From Flavobacterium sp. (lineage in GTDB: Bacteria; Bacteroidota; Bacteroidia; Flavobacteriales; Flavobacteriaceae): a stretch of 20,420 nt of DNA. Made by a program: the position numbers and the translations under genes. The first letter of the stretch is position 1; the number at the start of each line of letters is the position of its first letter. The DNA lies in assembly GCA_030152225.1 (NCBI GenBank), contig JASLHL010000181.1, forward strand, positions 1 to 20,420, read 5' to 3'. This document shows positions 1 through 7,122 of this stretch, piece after piece. The notes below the pieces were generated by a model, which was not told the origin of the DNA, ran no database searches, and was given only the letters and a program-made list of their open reading frames with translations.

Positions 1-1
1 C

Positions 2-646
2 AATCAAGTAAAAGCAGCCTTAGCAGCAGATAAAGGCTATATGTTTGCTAAAAGCTTAATTGAAAATTACCAAACCAACATCTTGCCGAAATACGAAGCC
101 TTAGATTTAGAGATCAAAGCCCTACAACGCACCTATATGAAAGCGCAATTAGAACTTTATCCAGATGCTCGAATTTTCCCTGATGCAAATAGCACACTAC
201 GTGTTACCTATGGTAAAGTAGATGGTTACGCACCTAAAGATGCTGTTTACTACCAACCAGTAACTCATTTAGAGGGAATTATGGAAAAATATGTACCTGG
301 AGATTATGAGTTTGATGTTCCTGCTAAGCTAATTGAGCTATACAATGCAAAAGATTACGGTGTATATGCAGAAGATGGTTTACTACCAGTCAACTTCATT
401 GCAACCAACCATACTACTGGTGGAAACTCTGGAAGTCCAGCAATTGATGCACATGGAAACCTAATCGGACTAAATTTTGACCGTGTATGGGAAGGAACCA
501 TGAGTGATATCTACTACGATCCTGCAATTTGCCGAAATATTATGGTAGATGCTCGCTATATTTTATTCCTTATTGACAAGTTTGCAGATGCAAAACACTT
601 AATAAATGAGATGAAATTGGTAAATCCGAAAAAAGACAAAAAATAA
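2..646 (+). CDS. S46 family dipeptidyl-peptidase (DPP11-like), C-terminal part
   Basis: Only the last 214 residues are in the window; the frame is open to base 2, so the start lies upstream. S46 peptidases are chymotrypsin-fold serine exopeptidases, periplasmic or surface bound, that release dipeptides from oligopeptides in asaccharolytic Bacteroidetes. The sequence shows the family's catalytic-serine motif GNSGSP (Ser codon 428-430) preceded by TNHTTG, and then LNFDRVWEG. In the characterised Porphyromonas enzymes the residue at this FD-x position separates DPP11 (Arg, prefers Asp/Glu at P1) from DPP7 (Gly, hydrophobic P1); here it is Arg (482-484), so DPP11-type specificity is inferred. The catalytic His and Asp would be in the missing part. 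The Lys-rich C-terminus shows no T9SS tail. No clear hairpin terminator follows. Confidence 0.9.
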   Translation, partial: NQVKAALAADKGYMFAKSLIENYQTNILPKYEALDLEIKALQRTYMKAQLELYPDARIFPDANSTLRVTYGKVDGYAPKDAVYYQPVTHLEGIMEKYVPGDYEFDVPAKLIELYNAKDYGVYAEDGLLPVNFIATNHTTGGNSGSPAIDAHGNLIGLNFDRVWEGTMSDIYYDPAICRNIMVDARYILFLIDKFADAKHLINEMKLVNPKKDKK

Positions 647-728
647 CATTCTGATTTACAGTGTTTTATAAATTATTTTTTTATATAAAAATATTTTACA
701 AAAACAAATTAATGAATGAAATATTTTC

Positions 729-736
729 TATATTTG
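729..736 (+). promoter_or_regulatory. Bacteroidetes -7 element TATATTTG for the small lipoprotein
   Basis: An exact TAnnTTTG match (TATATTTG) lies 37 nt before the ATG at 774. No convincing TTG -33 element is seen at the usual spacing. The implied 5' leader is about 30 nt and AT-rich. Confidence 0.55.
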
Positions 737-773
737 TATCGAATTAATAATTAACTTTTATAACTTTAGTAAA

Positions 774-1001
774 ATGAAAAAAATCGCATTAAGCATTGCT
801 TTAGTAGCTATGATGGGTGTATCTTTTGTTTCTTGTAAAGACACTGCAAAAGAACCAGCTCAAGAAGAAGTAACAACAGAAGAAGTAGCAGCTCCTGCAG
901 AGGAAGTTGTAACTGAAGAAGTTGTAACTGAAGAGGCTCCAGCTACTGAAGAAGCTCCAGCTACAGAAGAAGCTCCAGCTACAGAAGAAGTTGCTAAATA
1001 A
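774..1001 (+). CDS. Small Glu-rich repeat lipoprotein
   Basis: A 75-residue protein of unknown function. Residues 1-20 are a lipoprotein signal peptide (MKK, hydrophobic core, then FVSC lipobox), with Cys21 as the probable lipidated residue followed by KD. The mature part of about 55 residues is nearly all Glu, Ala, Val, Thr and Pro, with 17 Glu and almost no aromatic residues, so it is probably unfolded and strongly acidic. It is built from short tandem units: VVTEE twice (15-bp DNA units, 906-935) and APATEE three times (18-bp units, 936-989). It has its own promoter (729) and a terminator (1019). The Asp next to Cys may matter for sorting in other bacteria, but in Bacteroidetes the rule differs; surface export is not shown. 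Similar small low-complexity lipoproteins are common in flavobacteria, and no function is assigned. Confidence 0.8.
   Translation: MKKIALSIALVAMMGVSFVSCKDTAKEPAQEEVTTEEVAAPAEEVVTEEVVTEEAPATEEAPATEEAPATEEVAK
906..989 (+). repeat. In-frame tandem repeats inside the lipoprotein gene (2 x 15 bp, 3 x 18 bp)
   Basis: Two 15-bp units starting GTTGTAACTGAAGA at 906 and 921 are followed by three 18-bp units GCTCCAGCTACnGAAGAA at 936, 954 and 972. All unit lengths are multiples of three, so slippage would change protein length without shifting the frame. Confidence 0.85.
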
Positions 1002-1018
1002 TTTTAGCTAGCAATAAA

Positions 1019-1045
1019 AAAAGCTCCCACAAGGTGGGAGCTTTT
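1019..1045. terminator. Bidirectional terminator between the lipoprotein and GH3 genes
   Basis: Stem AAAAGCTCCCAC (1019-1030), loop AAG, stem GTGGGAGCTTTT (1034-1045), with T-runs on the plus strand and A-runs on the left that give T-runs on the minus strand. It sits between convergent genes and can serve both. Confidence 0.9.
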
Positions 1046-1050
1046 CTTTT

Positions 1051-2577
1051 TTATACTCGTTTCAATTGATTTAATTCTAGTAATTCTTCCATAATCATTC
1101 TTTCATTTGATAAACGCGGTACCTTATGTTGTCCCCCTAATTTATCGCTCTCTTTTAACCAATCATAAAATAATCCTTGACGTGCTTGGTGTAAAACCAA
1201 AGGATTTAATGTCATATTATTATATCGCTTCGCTTCGTAATCGGAATTCACTTCCTGAACGCACTGATCCAAAACCTCAGCAAACTTTGCTAAATCTTCT
1301 GGTGCTTTTGTAAATTCAATGATCCATTCATGGGCGCCTTTTTCTCTGTCTACCATAAAAATAGGAGCTACCGTATATTCTGCAATTTCTACATGGAACA
1401 ATGCACATGCTTTAGCCAACGCTCGATCTGTATTTTCAACCATTAACTCCTCACCAAAAACATTAATATGGTGCTTCGTTCGACCCGTAATCTTAATTCG
1501 ATACGGCAATAAACTAGTAAATCGAACTGTATCGCCAATTAAATAACGCACTAAACCGGCATTGGTAGTAATGAGCATGGCGTAGTTCTTCCCTACCTCA
1601 ACGTCGCGTAGCGAAACAATTTTCTGTGCGCTTGTTCCAAAGGTCTCCATGGGAATAAACTCATAGAAAATACCATAATCCAACATCAACAAGAGTTCAT
1701 TACATCCATTTTGATCCTGAATGGCAAAAAAGCCTTCTGATGCATTGTAAATTTCATAGTATTTAAAATCCGCACTCGGCAATAATTTGTGGTACTGATC
1801 TTTATAGGGTTCAAAACTAACTCCTCCGTGAAAATACACCTCAGCATTAGGCCAAAGATCCAGCAAACTCCCTTTTCCCGTTTCTTGCATAATTTTGTTG
1901 AACAAGACCAACATCCACGAAGGGACTCCCATAAAACTAGTTACGTTTTCATCGCGTACTTCTTTAATAATCGCGTTCATCTTGGTTTCCCATTCTGACA
2001 TTAACGAGGTTTTATTGGATGGTGTACTGCTAAATTCAGCCCAAAAAGGCATATTATCAATAAGAATTGCCGATAAATCCCCAAAGACCGTATTGTTATC
2101 CTCATAGAGCTGTTTGCTTCCCCCTAAGCGAAGACCTTTTCCCGTAAATAGCTGTGAGTTTTCATTGTTGTTCAAATACAAACAAAGTAAATCCTTAGCT
2201 GCTTTATAATGGCAATTCTCTAATGCTTCATTACTAACAGGGATAAACTTACTCTTTGCGTTTGTTGTTCCACTAGATTTGGCAAACCAACGGATTGGTT
2301 CAGACCAAAAAATATTGTTCTCCCCTCTTCTTGCTCGTTCAATATAAGGTTCAAATGCTTCATACGTGTATATGGGTACGCGTTCTGCAAATGCTTCATA
2401 ACTTTTAATACTAGCATAATCATACTGCTTTCCTAATAATGTTTTCTCATTTGCTTTAATCAAGCTTAAAAACACATCGTTTTGTACCTCATTGGGGTAT
2501 TTTCGAAATAAATCTATTTGATGAATTCTCTTCTTAAGAATCCATGAAGCAATAGAATTAACAATTGTCAGCGCCAT
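1051..2577 (-). CDS. GH3-family acyl-adenylating enzyme (auxin-responsive GH3 homologue)
   Basis: A 508-residue protein of the GH3 family, which belongs to the ANL superfamily of adenylate-forming enzymes. Plant members conjugate amino acids to jasmonate or auxin; the substrates of bacterial members are generally unknown. Visible motifs: the phosphate-binding loop SSGTTNAKSKF (101-111), the nucleotide-binding segment YEIYNASEGFF (274-284), YLIGDTVRF (345-353), and the hinge region GRTKHHINVFGEEL (365-378). Length and motif order fit a complete family member, and the start MALTIVNSI is typical. No signal peptide is evident, so the protein is probably cytosolic. It is transcribed alone, divergent from the DUF2797 gene (108 bp gap) and convergent with the lipoprotein gene. 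An acyl-amino-acid or other amide product is plausible but the neighbours do not reveal it. Confidence 0.9.
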   Translation of the reverse strand: MALTIVNSIASWILKKRIHQIDLFRKYPNEVQNDVFLSLIKANEKTLLGKQYDYASIKSYEAFAERVPIYTYEAFEPYIERARRGENNIFWSEPIRWFAKSSGTTNAKSKFIPVSNEALENCHYKAAKDLLCLYLNNNENSQLFTGKGLRLGGSKQLYEDNNTVFGDLSAILIDNMPFWAEFSSTPSNKTSLMSEWETKMNAIIKEVRDENVTSFMGVPSWMLVLFNKIMQETGKGSLLDLWPNAEVYFHGGVSFEPYKDQYHKLLPSADFKYYEIYNASEGFFAIQDQNGCNELLLMLDYGIFYEFIPMETFGTSAQKIVSLRDVEVGKNYAMLITTNAGLVRYLIGDTVRFTSLLPYRIKITGRTKHHINVFGEELMVENTDRALAKACALFHVEIAEYTVAPIFMVDREKGAHEWIIEFTKAPEDLAKFAEVLDQCVQEVNSDYEAKRYNNMTLNPLVLHQARQGLFYDWLKESDKLGGQHKVPRLSNERMIMEELLELNQLKRV

Positions 2578-2627
2578 ATATACATTATTAATAAGGGAAC
2601 TACCTTTTCCTTGTAAAAAGAGAATCT

Positions 2628-2645
2628 AAACAATAAAAATTGTTT
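2628..2645. promoter_or_regulatory. Inverted repeat in the divergent GH3 / DUF2797 intergenic region
   Basis: AAACAAT (2628-2634), four-base spacer, ATTGTTT (2639-2645). A perfect 7-bp inverted repeat between two divergent genes could be an operator, but in such AT-rich DNA it may be chance. A weak -7-like TACTTTTA follows at 2649-2656 on the plus strand. Confidence 0.25.
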
Positions 2646-2685
2646 TTGTACTTTTACTCCTTACCCAAAAATAACAATTTTATTT

Positions 2686-3483
2686 ATGCTATACGAAGGA
2701 GTTTTAAACAAAATGCAAACGGAATGGAGTAGCCCAATTGAATACTATTTGGTCTTTCAAAATAACTTCATCAACTTAAATCAAGTATTGGATCGTCAAG
2801 TCTCAATTACATTTGTTGATTACGAATGTTTAAATTGTGGAGGACACAAAAAAATATTCCGTCAAGGCTTTTGTTATGACTGTTTTTACGCAAGTCCAGC
2901 TGTTGGAGATTGGATTATGCGTCCCGAATTGAGTACGGCTCATTTAGGGATTGCCGATCGTGATTTAGAGTATGAAAGTAAAGTTCAATTGCAACCGCAT
3001 ATTGTGTATCTAGCTGCAGCAAGTGATGTGAAAGTTGGTGTAACACGTAAAACACAGGTACCAACCCGTTGGATAGACCAAGGAGCTTCGAGCGCTATTC
3101 CCATTGTAGAAGTACCCAATCGATACTTGGCCGGAATTACAGAAGTAGCACTAAAAGACCTCTTTACCGATAAGACCAACTGGCGCAAAATGTTGCAAAA
3201 TGATATCATTCACACCGATCTAGTAGAAATCAGAAATACATTGGTTTCCAAATTACCCGAAGAAGTACAAGCCTACTTTGCTTCAACAACGGCAGATCTA
3301 TGGGAGTTAAATTATCCCGTTTTAGCATTTCCTACAAAAATAAAAAGCTTAAACCTAGATAAAACCCCATCCTATCAAGGGGTATTAAAAGGGATTAAAG
3401 GACAATATTTACTATTTGAAGATGATACAGTCTTTAATATTAGAACTTATGAAGGCTATGTGGTTCAAATTGATATAGCATAA
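2686..3483 (+). CDS. DUF2797 domain protein with an N-terminal zinc ribbon
   Basis: A 265-residue protein matching the DUF2797 family as known from flavobacteria; function unknown. The first part begins MLYEGVLNKMQTE, which supports the start at 2686 over the Met at codon 10. A four-Cys module CLNC (48-51) and CYDC (63-66) is a probable zinc ribbon. Next comes a conserved core: VYLAAAS (107-113), KVGVTRKTQVPTRWIDQGA (116-134), NRYLAG (145-150) and a downstream Glu in TEVALK. The order Tyr, KVGxT, Arg, Arg, Glu resembles GIY-YIG/T5orf172 nuclease cores, which is my inference and not established. No signal peptide or membrane segment is seen. It is transcribed alone and ends at a strong hairpin. 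A nucleic-acid role is plausible because of the zinc ribbon. Confidence 0.85.
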   Translation: MLYEGVLNKMQTEWSSPIEYYLVFQNNFINLNQVLDRQVSITFVDYECLNCGGHKKIFRQGFCYDCFYASPAVGDWIMRPELSTAHLGIADRDLEYESKVQLQPHIVYLAAASDVKVGVTRKTQVPTRWIDQGASSAIPIVEVPNRYLAGITEVALKDLFTDKTNWRKMLQNDIIHTDLVEIRNTLVSKLPEEVQAYFASTTADLWELNYPVLAFPTKIKSLNLDKTPSYQGVLKGIKGQYLLFEDDTVFNIRTYEGYVVQIDIA

Positions 3484-3509
3484 AATAGAGGCTGTCTAAA
3501 AGCCTAAAA

Positions 3510-3542
3510 AACAAACCCCAGCTAAAAAAGGCGGGGTTTGTT
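3510..3542 (+). terminator. Hairpin after the DUF2797 gene
   Basis: Perfect 10-bp arms AACAAACCCC (3510-3519) and GGGGTTTGTT (3533-3542) around a 13-nt loop. The T-run after it is weak (CCTTGTTT). The preceding GAGGCTGTCTAAAAG resembles the short sequences often seen at ends of mobile or repeat elements in Bacteroidetes, so this hairpin may belong to the gene-free block rather than to the gene alone. Confidence 0.7.
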
Positions 3543-3919
3543 CCTTGTTTGCACTTAAAAATAATTACCTTCAAGGTGCACTTAAACAAGAAGAAAGACA
3601 ACTATAAAGTTCAAATCTGAACATTTAAAATCGCCACGTCTATTTCCTGAAGATCGTTTGGCTAAAATTCCTTTAGACCCTCTTTCATTTTTCCCTAGCT
3701 TTGCACGTTACATGCTTCTTACTTTTTTAAGCGTCAAACCTCGTAGCTAGCTTTCCTATTCCGCTGGAAACAAAACTAAAAAAGTAGAAAAACAAGGACA
3801 ATCTCCTTCCGTTTCCTTCTCTTTATGAGCTAAATAAAGCATTTTTTTACTTTCTTTTTTAAATTAAAAGCCTTAATCAATTGAATTTCAATCCATTGTC
3901 ATGGATTAGTGAAGTGCTT

Positions 3920-4023
3920 GTAAAGGGTTTGTAAAGGGTAAGTTAATACCAGCAAGGGTTTTAGGCCTTTTTACCAATGTTTCCCCTTACAATCCCCTTA
4001 CTATCCCCTTACTATCCCCTTTG
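3920..4023. repeat. 11-bp period iteron-like array with opposed orientations
   Basis: On the plus strand GTAAAGGG occurs at 3920 and 3931 (period 11). The near reverse complement CCCCTTAC occurs at 3983, 3994 and 4005, with a variant CCCCTTTG at 4016, again with an exact 11-bp period. The two groups face each other across about 45 bp and could pair into a long imperfect hairpin or act as helically phased protein-binding sites. Confidence 0.75.
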
Positions 4024-4356
4024 TAGAATAAAACTTTTTTTCACAGCCATTCCTCTATGTAACAAGTCTACTAAAACACTAGTAGCGCATGCATGTGTCC
4101 CTGTATAGCTATCCTTATGATCTCTTAAATTTGAGGTAAAACAGCTTCAGCACTCCGGTCATCTGTTCCTGATTCATCCTTCGGATATCCTACACCTACT
4201 TGACTCGGTTTACCCTAAGAAGATGAGAACTGGTCGAAATTGAATTTGGGCGAATACCTCTTGCGCCTAATCTAAGAAAACGTATGAAGAATAGGTCTAA
4301 TATTCGTTTTAATAGCCTGAATTTTTAATCCAAGAGAAAAGTCCTATTTTATATCA

Positions 4357-4394
4357 TACAAAAGAGGGTGACCTTTTGGACACCCTCTTTTGTA
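4357..4394. terminator. Strong hairpin terminator of the AsmA gene
   Basis: Perfect 14-bp arms TACAAAAGAGGGTG (4357-4370) and CACCCTCTTTTGTA (4381-4394) with a 10-nt loop, directly abutting the stop codon of the minus-strand AsmA gene. The T-rich sides allow function in both directions, which would also isolate the gene-free block from it. Confidence 0.85.
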
Positions 4395-7031
4395 TTATTC
4401 ACTTTTCTTTTTTCCAAAAAGATCTTTCAATCCTTTTCCTATTTTCTCTACAGCTTCTTCCGTTTCATTTTTCTTCTGTTCTCCTTCACCAGGCTGTTCT
4501 CCTTCTGTTTTATCTTTTTTTCCGCCACTCAACAAATCTTTTAAAGCATCCTTTCCTTTATCGATATACTTGTTTGCCTGATCTTCTGCAATTTGTTTGG
4601 TTAGGTTTGTTATCACCTCATTCATATTAGTTCCTACTTTTGGTGCACTAAAATCACCTGTTAGTCCAACTTTCACTGGAATCGCATCGTATTTTGCACT
4701 TTCTTGAGGACTTAATTTCGCCAAGAGATTTGCTACATCAGACCCCAACATTTTAGCAGGAACGTTGAAATCTAGATCATAATTCATCTGTTGATCAAAA
4801 CCGTGCTCCCCTGAAACTTGTACATTCATATCTTTCAATTTCAAATCAAAAGGAGAGACTTGTACTTTTCCATCCTTAAACTTCAAATGGATGCGTTTAT
4901 TATTCAAATCTAATTTACTTAAATCAACAAATTTTACGGCTGAATCTAAAGAAGAAAGCAGTTTTGAATTAGCAACATTTACTTGAGAGTTTAGGATATC
5001 TCCCGTTAAATCTCCTGAAAGCGTATTCATAATTGGCGAAAAGTCACTGCCTTCTAGCTGTCCGTTCAATTTTATATTCGCATTGATATTTCCAGCAATA
5101 ATCCCCGCGATAGGAGCGATTTTCTTCAAGAACTCAAATTGAGTAAATGTATCCTTGATATCCAAGGTTTTCAGTCCTAAATCCATATTGAACTTGGGTT
5201 GTGTTTCCTTTGTTGAGACATCTCCTGCAAACAACAATTTTCCGCCAAAAATATCCGTGGTCATGTTTTCTAATCGAGCAGTTTCATCTTTGACAATCAA
5301 ACGACCTTTTACGTTTTTCAGAGTGAGGTTGTCATAGACTACCGTTTTAGCATCTGCATTGATGGTACAATCTAAAAACGCAGGTATTTTCAAAGCTTCT
5401 CCTTGTGGAGCAGGTTTAGCTTTTTCTTCTTTCGGTTTTTCAGCTGCTTGGGCAGTATCCCCTTTCAAGAGATCCGCTAGAATAAAGTTCGTAGAACGCA
5501 CGTTAAAGTTCCCTTTTAGCGTTTGTTTATTGAACAAGAAGCCATATAAATTATCTAAACGCCCATCAGCCGCTATATCCGTTTGTCCTGTTGCCAAAGC
5601 AAATTTATTCAAGCTCACATGGTTGGTATTAAAAGAAATAGCGGCTTCTTTAATATCCAATGGCTTAGCCATTTCGACTGAAGCAAAATGGAAATTCGTT
5701 AAGCTAATATCTCCTGCATTTTTAATGTTTTGATATTGACTTTTCTCAACGGAATTCATATCAAAATTCGTCGTAACATTGGCTTTTAAGATTCCCGTTA
5801 AGGGAACATCGAGTTTCACGGGATAAGCTTTGGTCACATTGGCCAAATTAATCACCCCATTTAATTTCGCATCGACTAGCGGATTTTCAGCTAGGTTCTT
5901 GATATTAGCACTAGCATTGAATACATCTTGATCAATTTTAAACGACAATTTATTCAGGTCAACATACGTATCTTTCATCAACCCTGTCGTATTATTGATT
6001 TTCATATCCAATACGATTTGCTCCACAGCTTTAGGTAAGTCAGGATATTTAAATGATGCCTTATTTGCAGCCATTTCAATAGCCAAAGTAGGAATTGTCG
6101 TTTCGGTCAAGTTCCCTTTCACCTGACCTGCTACTTTGAACTCTCCTGTAGTTGTCACTCCTTTTAATCCACCTGCATACGCCTCAGGAATCAACCCTAA
6201 AAAGTTTTTAAAATCGGAATCAGGTGTTGCGAATGACAGGTCAAAAGCCTGTCCTGCTTCTAGCAATTGCACCTGACCGTTAAATTGTAAAGGCAATTGA
6301 TTAATTAGCGCTTTATTTTCTTTGAAGGTGTAAATTTGCTGATCCATATCCATACCAATCATCGCATCTAAAGACAGCTGTACTTGATTCAAAAACGACG
6401 TTCCATCCATGATAAAAGATACCTTTGCCTTTGATTTCGTATCGAGATCCAAAACATTAGCCGTTAGATTTCCTCTTCCCTCGTGGTTAAATTCATCGAT
6501 AACAACTTGCATTTTAGAGCTTAAATCGGTGTAAACAAGCTTAGTATTTTCAATTTGATAATGCCTTAAAGCTAAAGAAAAGGGGGTATCTTCTTTATCC
6601 TTATCCTCTTCTTTTTCGTCATCCTCTTTCAATGCAATATCATAATTGGCAAGGCCTTCCTCATTAACCATTACATTGATCTTTGCTTCTTTCAATAAAA
6701 TTTCTTCGATATTCATGGGCTTATCTGCTCCATTAAACAATTCCATGACGGACATTTTTAAGCCAATGGTTTGCGCATGTACCAATGTATCCCCTTCAAA
6801 AGGTGCTGTATTGACAATGGTCAGCCCGTCAATTGTTACTGTTGCTTTGGGAAAGTTTTTCAATAAGCTCAAATTTACCTGATCAAACGACACCGTAGCT
6901 GTTAAGTTATCGTTGATTGTTTTGAGAACTAAATCTTGAATTTTCCCTTTGAATAAAAATGGAGCTGCAAGGAGTACTAGAAATAGTCCACCAACAATTC
7001 CACCAACCCATAACCAAATTTTCTTTTTCAT
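4395..7031 (-). CDS. AsmA family envelope protein
   Basis: An 878-residue AsmA-like protein. AsmA-family proteins are inner-membrane anchored with a large periplasmic part; they belong to the wider group of bridge-like proteins (with TamB, YhdP) implicated in lipid or outer-membrane homeostasis. The N-terminus MKKKIWLWVGGIVGGLFLVLLAAPFLF is a single membrane anchor, followed by an AsmA-type start in which the first domain covers NLSLLKNFPKATVTIDGLTI. Long repetitive beta-strand segments follow, and a C-terminal AsmA_2-like part contains DLTGDILNSQVNVANSKLL. Two charged linkers are present: an Asp/Glu/Lys stretch near residue 140 and a Lys/Glu/Gly/Gln tail. I chose the start at 7031 rather than an in-frame ATG 30 bp upstream, because MKKK is a normal anchor start and the upstream part overlaps a likely promoter. 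It lies after sppA in the same direction but behind a terminator. Confidence 0.88.
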   Translation of the reverse strand: MKKKIWLWVGGIVGGLFLVLLAAPFLFKGKIQDLVLKTINDNLTATVSFDQVNLSLLKNFPKATVTIDGLTIVNTAPFEGDTLVHAQTIGLKMSVMELFNGADKPMNIEEILLKEAKINVMVNEEGLANYDIALKEDDEKEEDKDKEDTPFSLALRHYQIENTKLVYTDLSSKMQVVIDEFNHEGRGNLTANVLDLDTKSKAKVSFIMDGTSFLNQVQLSLDAMIGMDMDQQIYTFKENKALINQLPLQFNGQVQLLEAGQAFDLSFATPDSDFKNFLGLIPEAYAGGLKGVTTTGEFKVAGQVKGNLTETTIPTLAIEMAANKASFKYPDLPKAVEQIVLDMKINNTTGLMKDTYVDLNKLSFKIDQDVFNASANIKNLAENPLVDAKLNGVINLANVTKAYPVKLDVPLTGILKANVTTNFDMNSVEKSQYQNIKNAGDISLTNFHFASVEMAKPLDIKEAAISFNTNHVSLNKFALATGQTDIAADGRLDNLYGFLFNKQTLKGNFNVRSTNFILADLLKGDTAQAAEKPKEEKAKPAPQGEALKIPAFLDCTINADAKTVVYDNLTLKNVKGRLIVKDETARLENMTTDIFGGKLLFAGDVSTKETQPKFNMDLGLKTLDIKDTFTQFEFLKKIAPIAGIIAGNINANIKLNGQLEGSDFSPIMNTLSGDLTGDILNSQVNVANSKLLSSLDSAVKFVDLSKLDLNNKRIHLKFKDGKVQVSPFDLKLKDMNVQVSGEHGFDQQMNYDLDFNVPAKMLGSDVANLLAKLSPQESAKYDAIPVKVGLTGDFSAPKVGTNMNEVITNLTKQIAEDQANKYIDKGKDALKDLLSGGKKDKTEGEQPGEGEQKKNETEEAVEKIGKGLKDLFGKKKSE

Positions 7032-7050
7032 AATCAATTTATTTTTTATA

Positions 7051-7058
7051 CAAAATAA
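7051..7058 (-). promoter_or_regulatory. Possible -7 element for the AsmA gene
   Basis: Minus-strand TTATTTTG, one mismatch from TAnnTTTG, about 20 nt before the chosen AsmA start and just past the sppA terminator. The position supports the shorter AsmA start, but the match is weak. Confidence 0.3.
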
Positions 7059-7064
7059 CAAAAA

Positions 7065-7099
7065 AAAGAGTCAACTCAAATCATATGAGTTGACTCTTT
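7065..7099 (-). terminator. Terminator of sppA
   Basis: Perfect 14-bp arms AAAGAGTCAACTCA (7065-7078) and TGAGTTGACTCTTT (7086-7099), 7-nt loop. Read on the minus strand it is followed by a T-run (the A-run at 7060-7067), so it is oriented to stop sppA transcripts before the AsmA gene. Confidence 0.88.
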
Positions 7100-7122
7100 C
7101 GCTATCTTGTAAAATTCTTATC

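Larger units (their letters stand above)
3484..4356. other. Gene-free block of about 870 bp, possible dispersed repeat or decayed element
   Basis: No credible protein gene is present on either strand; all frames are broken by stops at short intervals. The block holds the hairpin at 3510-3542, the 11-bp repeat array at 3920-4023 and a GC-richer, less AT-biased part at about 4140-4290. Some stretches read as short coding-like runs on the minus strand (for example about 35 codons without a stop at 3590-3690), which may be remnants of an old gene. No tRNA, rRNA or recognised riboswitch is visible. Its sharp boundaries at two hairpins and its composition, unlike the usual short flavobacterial spacers, suggest an inserted or repeated sequence; this is inference. 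Confidence 0.4.

Noticed and set aside
3920..4023. CRISPR array or replication origin
   Set aside because: The repeats are only about 8 bp with 3-bp gaps, so there are no spacers; there is no dnaA or rep gene nearby and no DnaA-box cluster.
4130..4290. Riboswitch or structured RNA in the GC-richer part of the gene-free block
   Set aside because: I could not find a consistent set of paired stems or a known aptamer signature, and no gene follows in the right direction.
5359..5733. Plus-strand 124-codon frame inside the AsmA gene
   Set aside because: Antisense shadow of a repetitive beta-rich gene; no promoter, start signal or recognisable domain.
7032..7061. Ten-codon N-terminal extension of the AsmA protein (MLFCIKNKLI)
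   Set aside because: MKKKIWLW is a standard anchor start, and the extension overlaps a likely promoter and the edge of the sppA terminator.
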